Source: SXOA01 sp051004015 (GTDB lineage Bacteria > Planctomycetota > Planctomycetia > Pirellulales > Pirellulaceae). From it: 5,539 nt of DNA. The DNA is taken from NCBI GenBank assembly GCA_051004015.1, contig JBPCKT010000101.1:1-5539 (forward strand), read 5' to 3'. Shown piece after piece: positions 1 through 5,539 of this stretch (position 1 is the first letter of the stretch; each line of letters begins with the position of its first letter). The notes under the pieces were generated by a model that was not told the DNA's origin, ran no database searches, and saw nothing but the letters and a program-made list of their open reading frames with translations. Made by a program: the position numbers and the translations under genes.

Positions 1-68
1 CGGTCGCTACGCTCCCTGCGCTGCGCAACCCACCCCCAACCCAGTATGTTCGAAGTGAACACCAAACC

Positions 69-124
69 CTAGGGGACACTTCTAATGGTCTCTAACTAGG
101 GGACATTTCTAATGGTGGCTAACA
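69..124 (-). repeat. Two tandem 27-nt repeats, probable IS21/IS481-type element end
   Basis: Units 69-95 and 96-122 match at 24 of 27 positions; they differ at 79/106, 90/117 and 91/118. Their shared core is CTAGGGGACAYTTCTAATGG. Read on the - strand from base 124, the sequence begins TGTTAGCC and runs into AGAAATGTCCCC. A TG-terminated end with repeated GTCCCC-containing units is typical of the multiple transposase-binding repeats at IS21- and IS481-like ends. If so, the element body lies to the left of the window and its outer edge is near 124. No transposase is present in the window, so this could equally be a decayed solo end. The repeat is seen directly; the family assignment is inference from memory of such ends. 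Confidence 0.5.
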
Positions 125-136
125 CCCTGCATTTCG

Positions 137-165
137 TTGACCCAACCCCGCATTGCGGCTAGGAT
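137..165 (+). promoter_or_regulatory. Candidate sigma-70-like promoter for the cytochrome/DUF1501 operon
   Basis: A -35-like TTGACC (137-142, five of six to consensus) is followed after exactly 17 bases by a -10-like TAGGAT (160-165, four of six, including the conserved first two and last positions). Transcription would start near 172, leaving a leader of about 40 bases before the ATG at 213. The element begins 13 bases outside the putative IS end at 124. This rests on consensus matching only; planctomycete promoters are not well described. Confidence 0.4.
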
Positions 166-212
166 TTACACTTGCAGGACTGTTTTCATTTTCCAACGAA
201 CCAGGCGACACT

Positions 213-2699
213 ATGGTTTTGTCCCGCTGGAGATTCGCCCTTGGCATGGCTGCCGTTTTAGCAGTGGCCTTGTCGTCGATGGCGAGCGTTTTCGGTTTGG
301 CCCTGGCCGCTGAGATGCCGAACCCCACGCCGGAGCAACTTCTGTTCTTTGAGGCGAAGGTCCGGCCCATCCTGGTGGCAAATTGCCACAAATGCCATTC
401 GGGGAAGGAGCCAAAGGGAGACCTAAGCCTGGATTCACGCGGCGGGCTGCTGGCGGGCGGCGAGTCGGGCGATGTTGTTGTTCCTGGTCAGCCCGAGAAG
501 AGTCTGCTTGTCGAGGCCATCAATCGGACCTCCATCGAGATGCCGCCGGATAAGAAGTTGGCGGATGCCGACATTGCGACGTTGACGGAATGGGTGAAGC
601 TGGGCGCGCCTTGGCCCGATGAGCCGGGCGGAAATGGGCCGACGCTTCGTAAGACTCGCGGAAAAATAACCGACGAAGACCGCAGCTATTGGGCCTTCCA
701 GCCGGTGCGGAAAGTGGTAGCTCCAGAAATCGACAATGACGCCTGGTCTCGGGGTAGCATCGACCGCTTCCTGCTGGCCAAGATGATTCCGGAAGGTCTC
801 CATCCTGCTGCCGAAGCGGACAAAGCCACGCTGATTCGCCGCATCAACTTTGATTTGCTGGGCCTGCCTCCGTCCTCGGAAGAAGTGGCCGCATTCGTGA
901 ATGACAAGGGCCCCGATGCCTACGAGCGGCTCATCGACCGGCTGCTGGCGAGCCCGCTTTATGGCGAACGCTGGGCGCGGCACTGGCTGGACCTGGTGCG
1001 CTATGCCGAGTCGGATGGCTACAAGCAGGATGGATATCGCTCCAGTGCCTGGCGATATCGCGACTACGTCATCCGCAGCCTAAACACCGACAAGCCGTAC
1101 GACCGCTTCGTGCAGGAGCAGATTGCCGGGGATGAAATCGCACCGGAGGATCCCGAAGCCCTCGTGGCGACCGGCTACTACCGGCTCGGCATCTATGAAT
1201 ACAACCAGCGGGATGTGCGAAACCAGTGGAACATCATTCTCAACGACATCACCGACGTGACGGCCGATGTATTCCTCGGCATGGGTATGAGCTGTGCCCG
1301 CTGCCACGACCACAAGTTTGATCCGATTTTGCAGAAGGACTATTACCGGCTGCAGGCGTTCTTCGCCCCGATCATCCAACGGGACGACATTCCCGCGGCG
1401 ACGCCACATGCGTGCAGCGACTATCGCGAGAAGTTGAAGGTCTGGGAAGACAAAACGGCCGACCTTCGCCGGCAGATTGATGAGATTGAGAAACCGCACG
1501 TCGATGCGGCTGCGAAGGCGTTCATTGCCAAGTTCCCCGTCGATATCGAGCCGATCTTCAGTAAGTCCGAGGTGGAGCGGACGCCGCTGGAGTCGCAACT
1601 TGTCCGCCTCGCGGGAAGGCAAATCATCGAAGAAGGGGGAAAAGTCGATTTTCCCAAGAAGCTCAAGGGGGACGAGAAGACGAAGTGGGAAGGCTTGAAA
1701 AAACAGCTCGCCGAGCAGGAGAAAACGAAGCCCGAGCCGTTGCCGGAAGCGATGATGGTGAGCGACGTGGGGCCGGTGGCTTCGCCGGTCACAATCCCCG
1801 GCAAGCGGAATGCCGAAGAAATTGCTGCCGGCGCTCCCAGCGTGATTGATCCATCGCCGCTGGAAATCTTGCAACCCTCGACTTCGCTCAATTCCACCGG
1901 CCGGCGGACGGCGCTCGCCCAGTGGCTAACGCGGCCGGACAACCCCCTGACGCCGCGGGTCATGGTCAACCGCATGTGGCAGTACCACTTCGGCAAGGGA
2001 CTCGTCGAAAGCAGCAGCGACTTCGGCCGCCTTGGCCAGCCGCCGAGCCATCCCGAGCTGCTCGACCGCCTGGCCGCCGATTTTGTCCGCAGTGGCTGGA
2101 GCATGAAGGATATTCACCGCCGCCTGCTCACTTCAGGCGCTTACCGGCAAGTTTCGCATGGAGCCGACGTGAAGGACTCCGCTGCCAAGGACCCCGCCAA
2201 TAAGTGGGTTTCGCGCATGACCGTTCGCCGCTTGGAGGCCGAACAAATCCGCGATGCGGCGCTAACTGCCACGGGCGAAATCGACGGCGTCTCGGGCGGA
2301 CCGGGAAGCGACAACACCTCCTCCCGCCGCAGCGTCTATCTCAAAGTCATGCGTAACAAGCGCGACGATCTGCTCGACGTCTTCGACGTCCCCGACGGCT
2401 CCAGCAGCATCCCCGAGCGAAACGTCACCACCACGCCGACACAGTCGCTGCTGATGATTAACGGGCCGTGGATGCTCGCGCGGGCCAGGGCGTTGGCGGC
2501 GCGGATTGAGCGTGAGAACGGCAGCGAAACCAAGGAGCAGAGAATTGCCGCTGTTTATGAGAGTCTCTTCGGCCGCGCCCCGTCGGCGGAGGAATCCTCC
2601 ACCGCAGCTGCTTTCCTGGGAGACGGTTCCTCCCAAGAACGGCTGATTGACCTCTGCCATGTGCTGCTAAACTCCAACGAATTCCTGTACGTGGATTAA
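213..2699 (+). CDS. Exported PSCyt1-DUF1549-DUF1553 planctomycete cytochrome protein
   Basis: The product is 828 residues from the ATG at 213. That start gives a normal Sec-type signal peptide: R5 and R7, a hydrophobic stretch at about 8-31, and possible cleavage near ALAA at 30-33. An in-frame TTG at 153 is less likely. Domains in order are PSCyt1 (about 45-135) with a CxxCH haem-binding motif at C58-C61-H62 and a possible axial Met at M110; DUF1549/PSCyt2 (about 180-388) with the family signatures SPLYGERWARHWLDLVRYAE and a second CxxCH at C361-C364-H365 within CARCHDHKFDP; a short charged linker with helical stretches (about 403-430 and 485-508); and DUF1553/PSD1 (about 563-815) with VNRMWQYHFGKGLVES, FDVPDG and ERNVTTTPTQSLLM. 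Such proteins occur in many paralogues in planctomycetes, are expected outside the cytoplasm, and are often suggested to serve polymer breakdown or redox steps, but the substrate is unknown. The linker lacks the LamG-like insert seen in larger relatives. It is the first gene of an operon with the DUF1501 gene, one base downstream. Domain identity is very secure; haem attachment and function are inferred. Confidence 0.95.
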   Translation: MVLSRWRFALGMAAVLAVALSSMASVFGLALAAEMPNPTPEQLLFFEAKVRPILVANCHKCHSGKEPKGDLSLDSRGGLLAGGESGDVVVPGQPEKSLLVEAINRTSIEMPPDKKLADADIATLTEWVKLGAPWPDEPGGNGPTLRKTRGKITDEDRSYWAFQPVRKVVAPEIDNDAWSRGSIDRFLLAKMIPEGLHPAAEADKATLIRRINFDLLGLPPSSEEVAAFVNDKGPDAYERLIDRLLASPLYGERWARHWLDLVRYAESDGYKQDGYRSSAWRYRDYVIRSLNTDKPYDRFVQEQIAGDEIAPEDPEALVATGYYRLGIYEYNQRDVRNQWNIILNDITDVTADVFLGMGMSCARCHDHKFDPILQKDYYRLQAFFAPIIQRDDIPAATPHACSDYREKLKVWEDKTADLRRQIDEIEKPHVDAAAKAFIAKFPVDIEPIFSKSEVERTPLESQLVRLAGRQIIEEGGKVDFPKKLKGDEKTKWEGLKKQLAEQEKTKPEPLPEAMMVSDVGPVASPVTIPGKRNAEEIAAGAPSVIDPSPLEILQPSTSLNSTGRRTALAQWLTRPDNPLTPRVMVNRMWQYHFGKGLVESSSDFGRLGQPPSHPELLDRLAADFVRSGWSMKDIHRRLLTSGAYRQVSHGADVKDSAAKDPANKWVSRMTVRRLEAEQIRDAALTATGEIDGVSGGPGSDNTSSRRSVYLKVMRNKRDDLLDVFDVPDGSSSIPERNVTTTPTQSLLMINGPWMLARARALAARIERENGSETKEQRIAAVYESLFGRAPSAEESSTAAAFLGDGSSQERLIDLCHVLLNSNEFLYVD

Positions 2700-2700
2700 G

Positions 2701-4140
2701 ATGTCCGCCACTTTGCACTCTACACTCGACACTCCGCACTCCCGCCGCGAAATGCTCCTCTCCGCCGGCGCCGGCTTCGGCGGCCTGGCCCTCGCGCATC
2801 TGCTGCCAAGCTCTGTCTTCTCTGCCCCAGCCCCCAGTCCCCGGCCCCTAGCCCCAAAGACGCCTCACGTCCCTCCCCGCGCCAAGTCCGTCATCTTCCT
2901 CTTCATGGAAGGTGGCCCCAGTCATCTCGATACGTTCGATCCCAAGCCGCTGCTCAAGGAGCTGAACGGCAAGCCGATGCCGCCGACGTTCAAGCCGGTG
3001 ATCCTGGCGATGGGGGAGAACAACAGCCCGATCATGGATTCGCCCCGGAAGTGGAAGCAGCACGGCGAAGGGGGGCTGTGGGTCTCCGACTGGCTGCCGC
3101 ATACGGCGACTTGTGCCGACGACCTGTGCGTCATCCGCTCCTGCTGGACCAATGGGCTGAACCATTCCGGCGGCGTCTGCCAGATGAACACCGGCAGCAC
3201 CATCGGCGGCCGGCCGTCGCTGGGGGCCTGGGTCAGCTACGGTCTGGGCACGGAGAACGAGAACCTGCCGGCGTTTGTGGTGATGGAGGACACTGCCGGC
3301 CAAGTCATCAACGGCCCCCGCAACTGGTCCGCCGGCTTCATGCCTGCCGGCTATCAAGGAACGCCTCTTGCCAGCGGGCCGGAGCCGATTCGCTTTCTTG
3401 CATCACCGAAGGGCATCACGGAAGCCGAGCAGCGGCAAAAGCTGGACCTCTTGAAGCGGCTCAATCAAGCCCACGCGGCCCAGCGCGCCGGCCAGAGCGA
3501 GCTGGAAGCCCGCATCGCCAGTTACGAGCTCGCCTTCCGGATGCAAGCCGAAGCACCGGAGACAGTCGATATCAAGGACGAAACGGCGGAAACACTGGCT
3601 CTCTACGGGCTCGACCAGAAGGAGACACAGGGCTTCGGCCGGATGTGCCTCTTGTCCCGCCGACTGGTTGAACGAGGCGTCCGCTTTGTGCAGCTCTACA
3701 GCGGAGCCGGCAGCAAGTGGGACGCCCACAGCGGCATCGAAAAGAATCACGGCGGCCTCTGCAAAGCGGTCGATCAGCCGATTGCCGGGCTGCTCAAGGA
3801 CCTCAAGCGCCGCGGCCTCTTGAACGACACGCTGGTCATCTGGGGAGGCGAGTTTGGCCGCACACCGATGAGCGAAAAGGGAGACGGCCGCGACCACAAC
3901 CCTTACGGTTTCACGATGTGGGTCGCCGGCGGCGGCATCCGGGGCGGACGCACCGTTGGCACCACCGACGACATCGGCCTGCACGCCGTGGAAGATCGCC
4001 TCCACGTCCACGACCTGCACGCCACCTTCCTCCGCCTGCTCGGCATCGACCACATGAAGCTCGTCTACCTGAGCAAAGGCCGTCCCGAACGGCCGACGAT
4101 TAATGAGGGGAGTGCGAGCGAGAAGGTCATCAGCGGTTAA
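2701..4140 (+). CDS. DUF1501 protein with Tat signal, sulfatase/phosphatase-like superfamily
   Basis: The product is 479 residues. The ATG at 2701 follows the upstream TAA by one base, which suggests translational coupling; no clear Shine-Dalgarno is seen. A twin-arginine signal runs from S14-R15-R16-E17 through a hydrophobic segment (about 18-34) to a likely cleavage near FSAPA (40-44), so the product should be exported folded. The next in-frame ATG (codon 18) would remove the arginine pair, which supports the chosen start. The DUF1501 domain (about 60-460) shows FMEGGPSHLDTFDPK (68-82), NHSGG (154-158), WDAH (340-343), GGEFGRTP (382-389), GRDHNP (396-401) and HVHDLHATFLRLLGID (435-450). The Asp/His-rich motifs are those expected of the metal-binding alkaline phosphatase/sulfatase superfamily. 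Whether it hydrolyses a sulfate or phosphate ester is not known. It is routinely paired with DUF1549/DUF1553 genes in planctomycetes, as here. Unusually, codons 4-15 and 42-53 are built from heptanucleotide repeats. Confidence 0.93.
   Translation: MSATLHSTLDTPHSRREMLLSAGAGFGGLALAHLLPSSVFSAPAPSPRPLAPKTPHVPPRAKSVIFLFMEGGPSHLDTFDPKPLLKELNGKPMPPTFKPVILAMGENNSPIMDSPRKWKQHGEGGLWVSDWLPHTATCADDLCVIRSCWTNGLNHSGGVCQMNTGSTIGGRPSLGAWVSYGLGTENENLPAFVVMEDTAGQVINGPRNWSAGFMPAGYQGTPLASGPEPIRFLASPKGITEAEQRQKLDLLKRLNQAHAAQRAGQSELEARIASYELAFRMQAEAPETVDIKDETAETLALYGLDQKETQGFGRMCLLSRRLVERGVRFVQLYSGAGSKWDAHSGIEKNHGGLCKAVDQPIAGLLKDLKRRGLLNDTLVIWGGEFGRTPMSEKGDGRDHNPYGFTMWVAGGGIRGGRTVGTTDDIGLHAVEDRLHVHDLHATFLRLLGIDHMKLVYLSKGRPERPTINEGSASEKVISG
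2710..2744 (+). repeat. Degenerate heptanucleotide array, consensus ACTCNNC, five units
   Basis: Five consecutive 7-base units can be read: ACTTTGC, ACTCTAC, ACTCGAC, ACTCCGC and ACTCCCG. They begin nine bases after the ATG of the DUF1501 gene and end in the first Arg codon of its twin-arginine motif. Because 7 is not a multiple of 3, the frame shifts at each unit, so the period reflects DNA and not a protein repeat. Similar short heptamer arrays are known as dispersed repeats in some bacteria, such as the STRR elements of cyanobacteria. Five units are short enough for partial coincidence, but a second array 80 bases on makes that less likely. Confidence 0.6.
2825..2859 (+). repeat. Degenerate heptanucleotide array, consensus CCCCAGY, five units
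   Basis: Five 7-base units can be read: CCCCAGC, CCCCAGT, CCCCGGC, CCCTAGC and CCCAAAG. They encode the Pro/Ala-rich segment just after the predicted Tat signal (about residues 42-53 of the DUF1501 protein). The unit CCCCAGT is the same kind of heptamer as the cyanobacterial STRR repeats; kinship with those is not implied. The sequence differs from the ACTCNNC array at 2710-2744 but shares its period and unit number. Confidence 0.55.
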
Positions 4141-4147
4141 TGCATAA

Positions 4148-4170
4148 GGCCGCGTCCTACATTTGCGGCC
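4148..4170. terminator. Small hairpin between convergent genes, possible shared terminator
   Basis: GGCCGC (4148-4153) and GCGGCC (4165-4170) form a perfect 6-bp GC stem with an 11-base loop. It starts eight bases after the DUF1501 stop and overlaps the last codons of the convergent FHA-HTH gene. No clear U-tract follows on either strand, so this is at best a weak intrinsic terminator. The two convergent genes are only 16 bases apart, which leaves little room for any other. Confidence 0.3.
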
Positions 4171-4717
4171 CACTCTTCAGCCGGGACAACAGCTCCCCAC
4201 GGGAGTGGACGCCCAATAGCTTATAGATGACCCGCACGTGGTTATGCACCATGTGGTAGCTGCGGCCGGTTTGGGCGGCGACATCGACTTCGGTCAGCCC
4301 TTCCGCGATGAGATGCAGCACTTCCATCTGCGGGGGCGAAAGATCGATGTCCAATGGCAGTCGTCGGCCGCCTGGCGCAGTCGTTCCGCCTTGGGTCGAA
4401 TCCTCATCCAGCGCAAACGACCTGAGTTGCCGCTCGGGGGTAATCAGGCAGGGAACCGCCCCCAGCCGGATGCGGTCGTTCAGGTTGAGGCCGCCGAACT
4501 GCGTCAGTTTGCCGTTCACGTCCACCCCGTTCCGGCTGCCGAGGTCCTCAATGGTAATGTCCCCCCGCTGACCGACACGCAAGCGGGCGTGGATGCGTGA
4601 GATGGACGAATCGTAAATGACGATGGGCTGCTCCGGCGAGCGGCCAATCGTGTATTCCCCCGGCTTGAGTTCGAACGGAAGATTTCCGCCCACCGGCCAA
4701 GCGCTAACCAGCCACAT
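4157..4717 (-). CDS. FHA domain-LuxR-type helix-turn-helix regulator
   Basis: The product is 186 residues from the ATG at 4717, chosen because AAGGAG sits seven bases upstream and because the FHA fold begins almost at once. A TTG-initiated form from 4843 would add 42 residues with no recognisable domain. The N-terminal FHA domain (about 1-95) has the phosphothreonine-binding signature: I24-G25-R26, S40-R-I-H43 and GSRNG at 60-64 with N63. A loose linker (about 97-122) leads to a GerE/LuxR-type HTH (about 126-181) recognisable from LSPPQMEVLHLIAEGL and a recognition-helix region near HMVHNHVRVIYKLLGVHSR (155-173). No receiver or membrane segment is present. It is probably a cytoplasmic transcription factor whose DNA binding or partners depend on Ser/Thr-kinase phosphorylation, but targets are unknown. 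It converges on the DUF1501 gene with a 16-base gap and lies downstream of the DUF1559 gene on the same strand. Confidence 0.88.
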   Translation of the reverse strand: MWLVSAWPVGGNLPFELKPGEYTIGRSPEQPIVIYDSSISRIHARLRVGQRGDITIEDLGSRNGVDVNGKLTQFGGLNLNDRIRLGAVPCLITPERQLRSFALDEDSTQGGTTAPGGRRLPLDIDLSPPQMEVLHLIAEGLTEVDVAAQTGRSYHMVHNHVRVIYKLLGVHSRGELLSRLKSGPQM

Positions 4718-4724
4718 AGCCTGG

Positions 4725-4730
4725 CTCCTT
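4725..4730 (-). promoter_or_regulatory. Shine-Dalgarno site that sets the FHA-HTH start
   Basis: On the - strand AAGGAG, within a longer GGAGAAGGAG, lies seven bases before the ATG at 4717. It is the clearest ribosome binding site in the window and decides between this ATG and the in-frame TTG at 4843. Confidence 0.75.
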
Positions 4731-4766
4731 CTCCAAATTGCGAATGGGAGCGCGAAATGTCCCCCT

Positions 4767-4772
4767 ATTATT
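4767..4772 (-). promoter_or_regulatory. Possible -10 element for the FHA-HTH gene
   Basis: AATAAT on the - strand matches five of six positions of a sigma-70 -10 box, in the only AT-rich patch of the intergenic region. A weak TTGCGC lies 15 bases upstream as a possible -35. The leader would be about 40 bases. The sequence just downstream on the same strand, GGGGACATTTC at 4764-4754, repeats the core of the IS-like unit near position 100. Evidence is consensus matching only. Confidence 0.25.
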
Positions 4773-4808
4773 AAAGTCGCAATCGGTGCGCAAAACCGGG
4801 CCGGAATT

Positions 4809-4826
4809 CCGAAAAGATTTTTTCGG
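4809..4826 (-). terminator. Hairpin downstream of the DUF1559 gene, possible terminator
   Basis: On the - strand CCGAAAA and TTTTCGG form a perfect 7-bp stem around a four-base AATC loop, 18 bases after the DUF1559 stop codon. The 3' arm holds four T residues, but no U-tract follows the stem, so termination would be inefficient. A 10-base palindrome (CGGAATTCCG, 4802-4811) overlaps its 3' arm and could compete with it. Position favours a terminator separating DUF1559 from the FHA-HTH gene. Confidence 0.35.
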
Positions 4827-4844
4827 CGAGCGAGCGAAATCAAG

Positions 4845-5539
4845 CTAGGGGCTTGGAAAGCCGGTCACCTGGCCGTCCCGGCGGTTCCCCAGGCGGCGGA
4901 AAGTCTCGCCGTGTACCTGGTAGCTGACGAAGCGGACCGCCCCGTCCCCCAGGGCCACGTAGCAGCCGTTGTCGTGGGCGCTGCCAAAGAGCTGGATTTC
5001 ATCGTAGTTCATCGGATCGGGGCGGGGGGCGAACATCGCGAACCGCCGAATGTCCGCGTCATCGCCGATGTACATGGACTGGTCGTCCCCCAGCGATTTC
5101 CCGTCCGAATAATGGTTACGACTCAGGCATTTTTCCCCCAGCAGGATCACGTTGCTGGTCCCGTCCGTTAAGTCCGCCAGGCGAATATGGCTGCGGACGA
5201 ACGAAACGCCCGTCATGTTCGCCAGGTTCGGCCAGGGATAGGCTTGCACCACCGCGGGGTCCGAGCTGGCAGGCCCCGGAGGCGTGGGAATGATGTAATC
5301 TCCGGCATTCACCGCGTAATCGGTCTTGGCACCCTGGGTCACGGGGTCGCAGTTCACCAGGGGAAAGCCGACCTGGGTGTACGGAGTGACCGATGCCGAG
5401 CGGCGGCTCGGGCAGTTGAAGAGGGAGGCGGGCTGCGTGAGGAGTTGGGCCGTGCGGGCGCGGCGGTCTGAGTCCGTACCGCCGGAGGCCATCGTGTGCA
5501 GGTTGCTCGCCTCGACGTACGGCAAGAGATTGAAGACCC
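4845..5539 (-). CDS. DUF1559 pseudopilin-like protein, 5' end outside window
   Basis: About 231 C-terminal residues are present; the frame stays open to the right edge, so the N terminus (in this family usually a type IV pilin-like prepilin leader and helix) lies outside. The visible part starts with VFNLLPYVEASNLHT, matching the LLPYxE-NLY region that follows the N-terminal helix in DUF1559 proteins. Mid-domain features include FNCPSRR, TDYAVNAGDY and the LADLTDGTSNVILLGEK motif typical of the family. The C terminus carries the H-X9-DG signature (SAHDNGCYVALGDGAVRF) seen in planctomycete-specific DUF1559 members. These occur in very many copies per genome and are thought to be exported surface or pseudopilin-like proteins of unknown role. 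The gene ends in TAG 127 bases upstream of the FHA-HTH gene and is probably transcribed separately or weakly together with it. A TTG at 5525 is an internal Leu codon, not a start. Confidence 0.93.
   Translation of the reverse strand, partial: VFNLLPYVEASNLHTMASGGTDSDRRARTAQLLTQPASLFNCPSRRSASVTPYTQVGFPLVNCDPVTQGAKTDYAVNAGDYIIPTPPGPASSDPAVVQAYPWPNLANMTGVSFVRSHIRLADLTDGTSNVILLGEKCLSRNHYSDGKSLGDDQSMYIGDDADIRRFAMFAPRPDPMNYDEIQLFGSAHDNGCYVALGDGAVRFVSYQVHGETFRRLGNRRDGQVTGFPSP

Larger units (their letters stand above)
1..212. other. Non-coding upstream region with IS-like repeats and a promoter
   Basis: No convincing gene lies here. The stretch holds a small dyad (TGTTC-N5-GAACA at 47-61), two tandem 27-nt units (69-122) that resemble an insertion-sequence end, and a promoter-like pair at 137-165 ahead of the cytochrome gene. 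A TTG at 153 is in frame with that gene and would add 20 residues, but it lies inside the promoter-like element and would place a poor extension in front of an otherwise normal signal peptide. The first 45 bases are C-rich and show nothing I can name. Confidence 0.6.

Noticed and set aside
69..122. A CRISPR array
   Set aside because: There are only two directly abutting units with no spacers and no cas genes; the pattern fits an IS end better.
153..212. A TTG start adding 20 residues to the cytochrome protein
   Set aside because: It overlaps the promoter-like element and precedes a complete signal peptide beginning at the ATG at 213.
1080..1874. A 264-codon open frame on the - strand inside the cytochrome gene
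   Set aside because: It is fully antisense to a strongly recognised DUF1549/DUF1553 protein, and its translation is Arg/Leu/Val-rich with no domain. It is a GC-driven shadow.
3403..4173. A 256-codon open frame on the - strand across the DUF1501 gene
   Set aside because: It is antisense to conserved DUF1501 motifs, overlaps the end of the FHA-HTH gene, and shows no recognisable family.
4718..4843. A TTG start adding 42 residues to the FHA-HTH protein
   Set aside because: The added residues match no domain, the segment contains the leader and the hairpin region, and the ATG at 4717 has a strong AAGGAG site at good spacing.
4617..5171. A 184-codon open frame on the + strand over the FHA-HTH and DUF1559 genes
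   Set aside because: Both genes on the opposite strand have clear conserved motifs; this frame spans their intergenic region and has no domain or ribosome binding site.
4845..5539. DUF1559 gene as a 5'-truncated pseudogene
   Set aside because: The missing N terminus is explained by the window edge; the frame is open to base 5539 and the family motifs are intact.

Overview
The window looks like chromosomal DNA from a member of the Planctomycetota. It holds three protein types that are strongly expanded in that phylum: a PSCyt1/DUF1549/DUF1553 planctomycete-type cytochrome protein, a DUF1501 protein with a Tat signal, and a DUF1559 protein ending in the H-X9-DG signature. The DNA is moderately GC-rich, with long antisense ORFs that are only shadows of the real genes. 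Most starts lack an obvious Shine-Dalgarno sequence, which fits the phylum. A more precise taxonomic placement cannot be made from the sequence alone.

Layout. Positions 1-212 are non-coding. They contain two tandem copies of a 27-nt unit resembling the end of an IS21/IS481-type insertion sequence, followed by a plausible sigma-70-like promoter. A two-gene + strand operon follows: the cytochrome/DUF1549/DUF1553 gene (213-2699), then, one base after its stop codon, the DUF1501 gene (2701-4140). The start of the DUF1501 gene carries two different degenerate heptanucleotide repeat arrays inside coding sequence. Two genes then converge on this operon from the - strand: a small FHA plus LuxR-type helix-turn-helix regulator (4157-4717), and upstream of it a DUF1559 protein cut by the right edge of the window (4845-5539).

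How the parts fit. The + strand pair is the standard planctomycetal pairing of an exported c-type cytochrome-like protein with an exported protein of the alkaline phosphatase/sulfatase-like superfamily. Close spacing implies co-transcription and coupled translation, and both products carry export signals (Sec-type and Tat-type respectively). Their substrate is unknown. The FHA-HTH protein looks like a cytoplasmic DNA-binding regulator that reads phosphothreonine instead of carrying a receiver domain. DUF1559 proteins are surface or secreted pseudopilin-like proteins. A regulatory link between the FHA-HTH protein and its neighbours is possible but not shown.

No clearly new multi-gene system is visible. 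The items most worth a second look are the heptamer arrays inside the DUF1501 signal region, the FHA-LuxR domain fusion, and the IS-end-like repeats next to the operon promoter.
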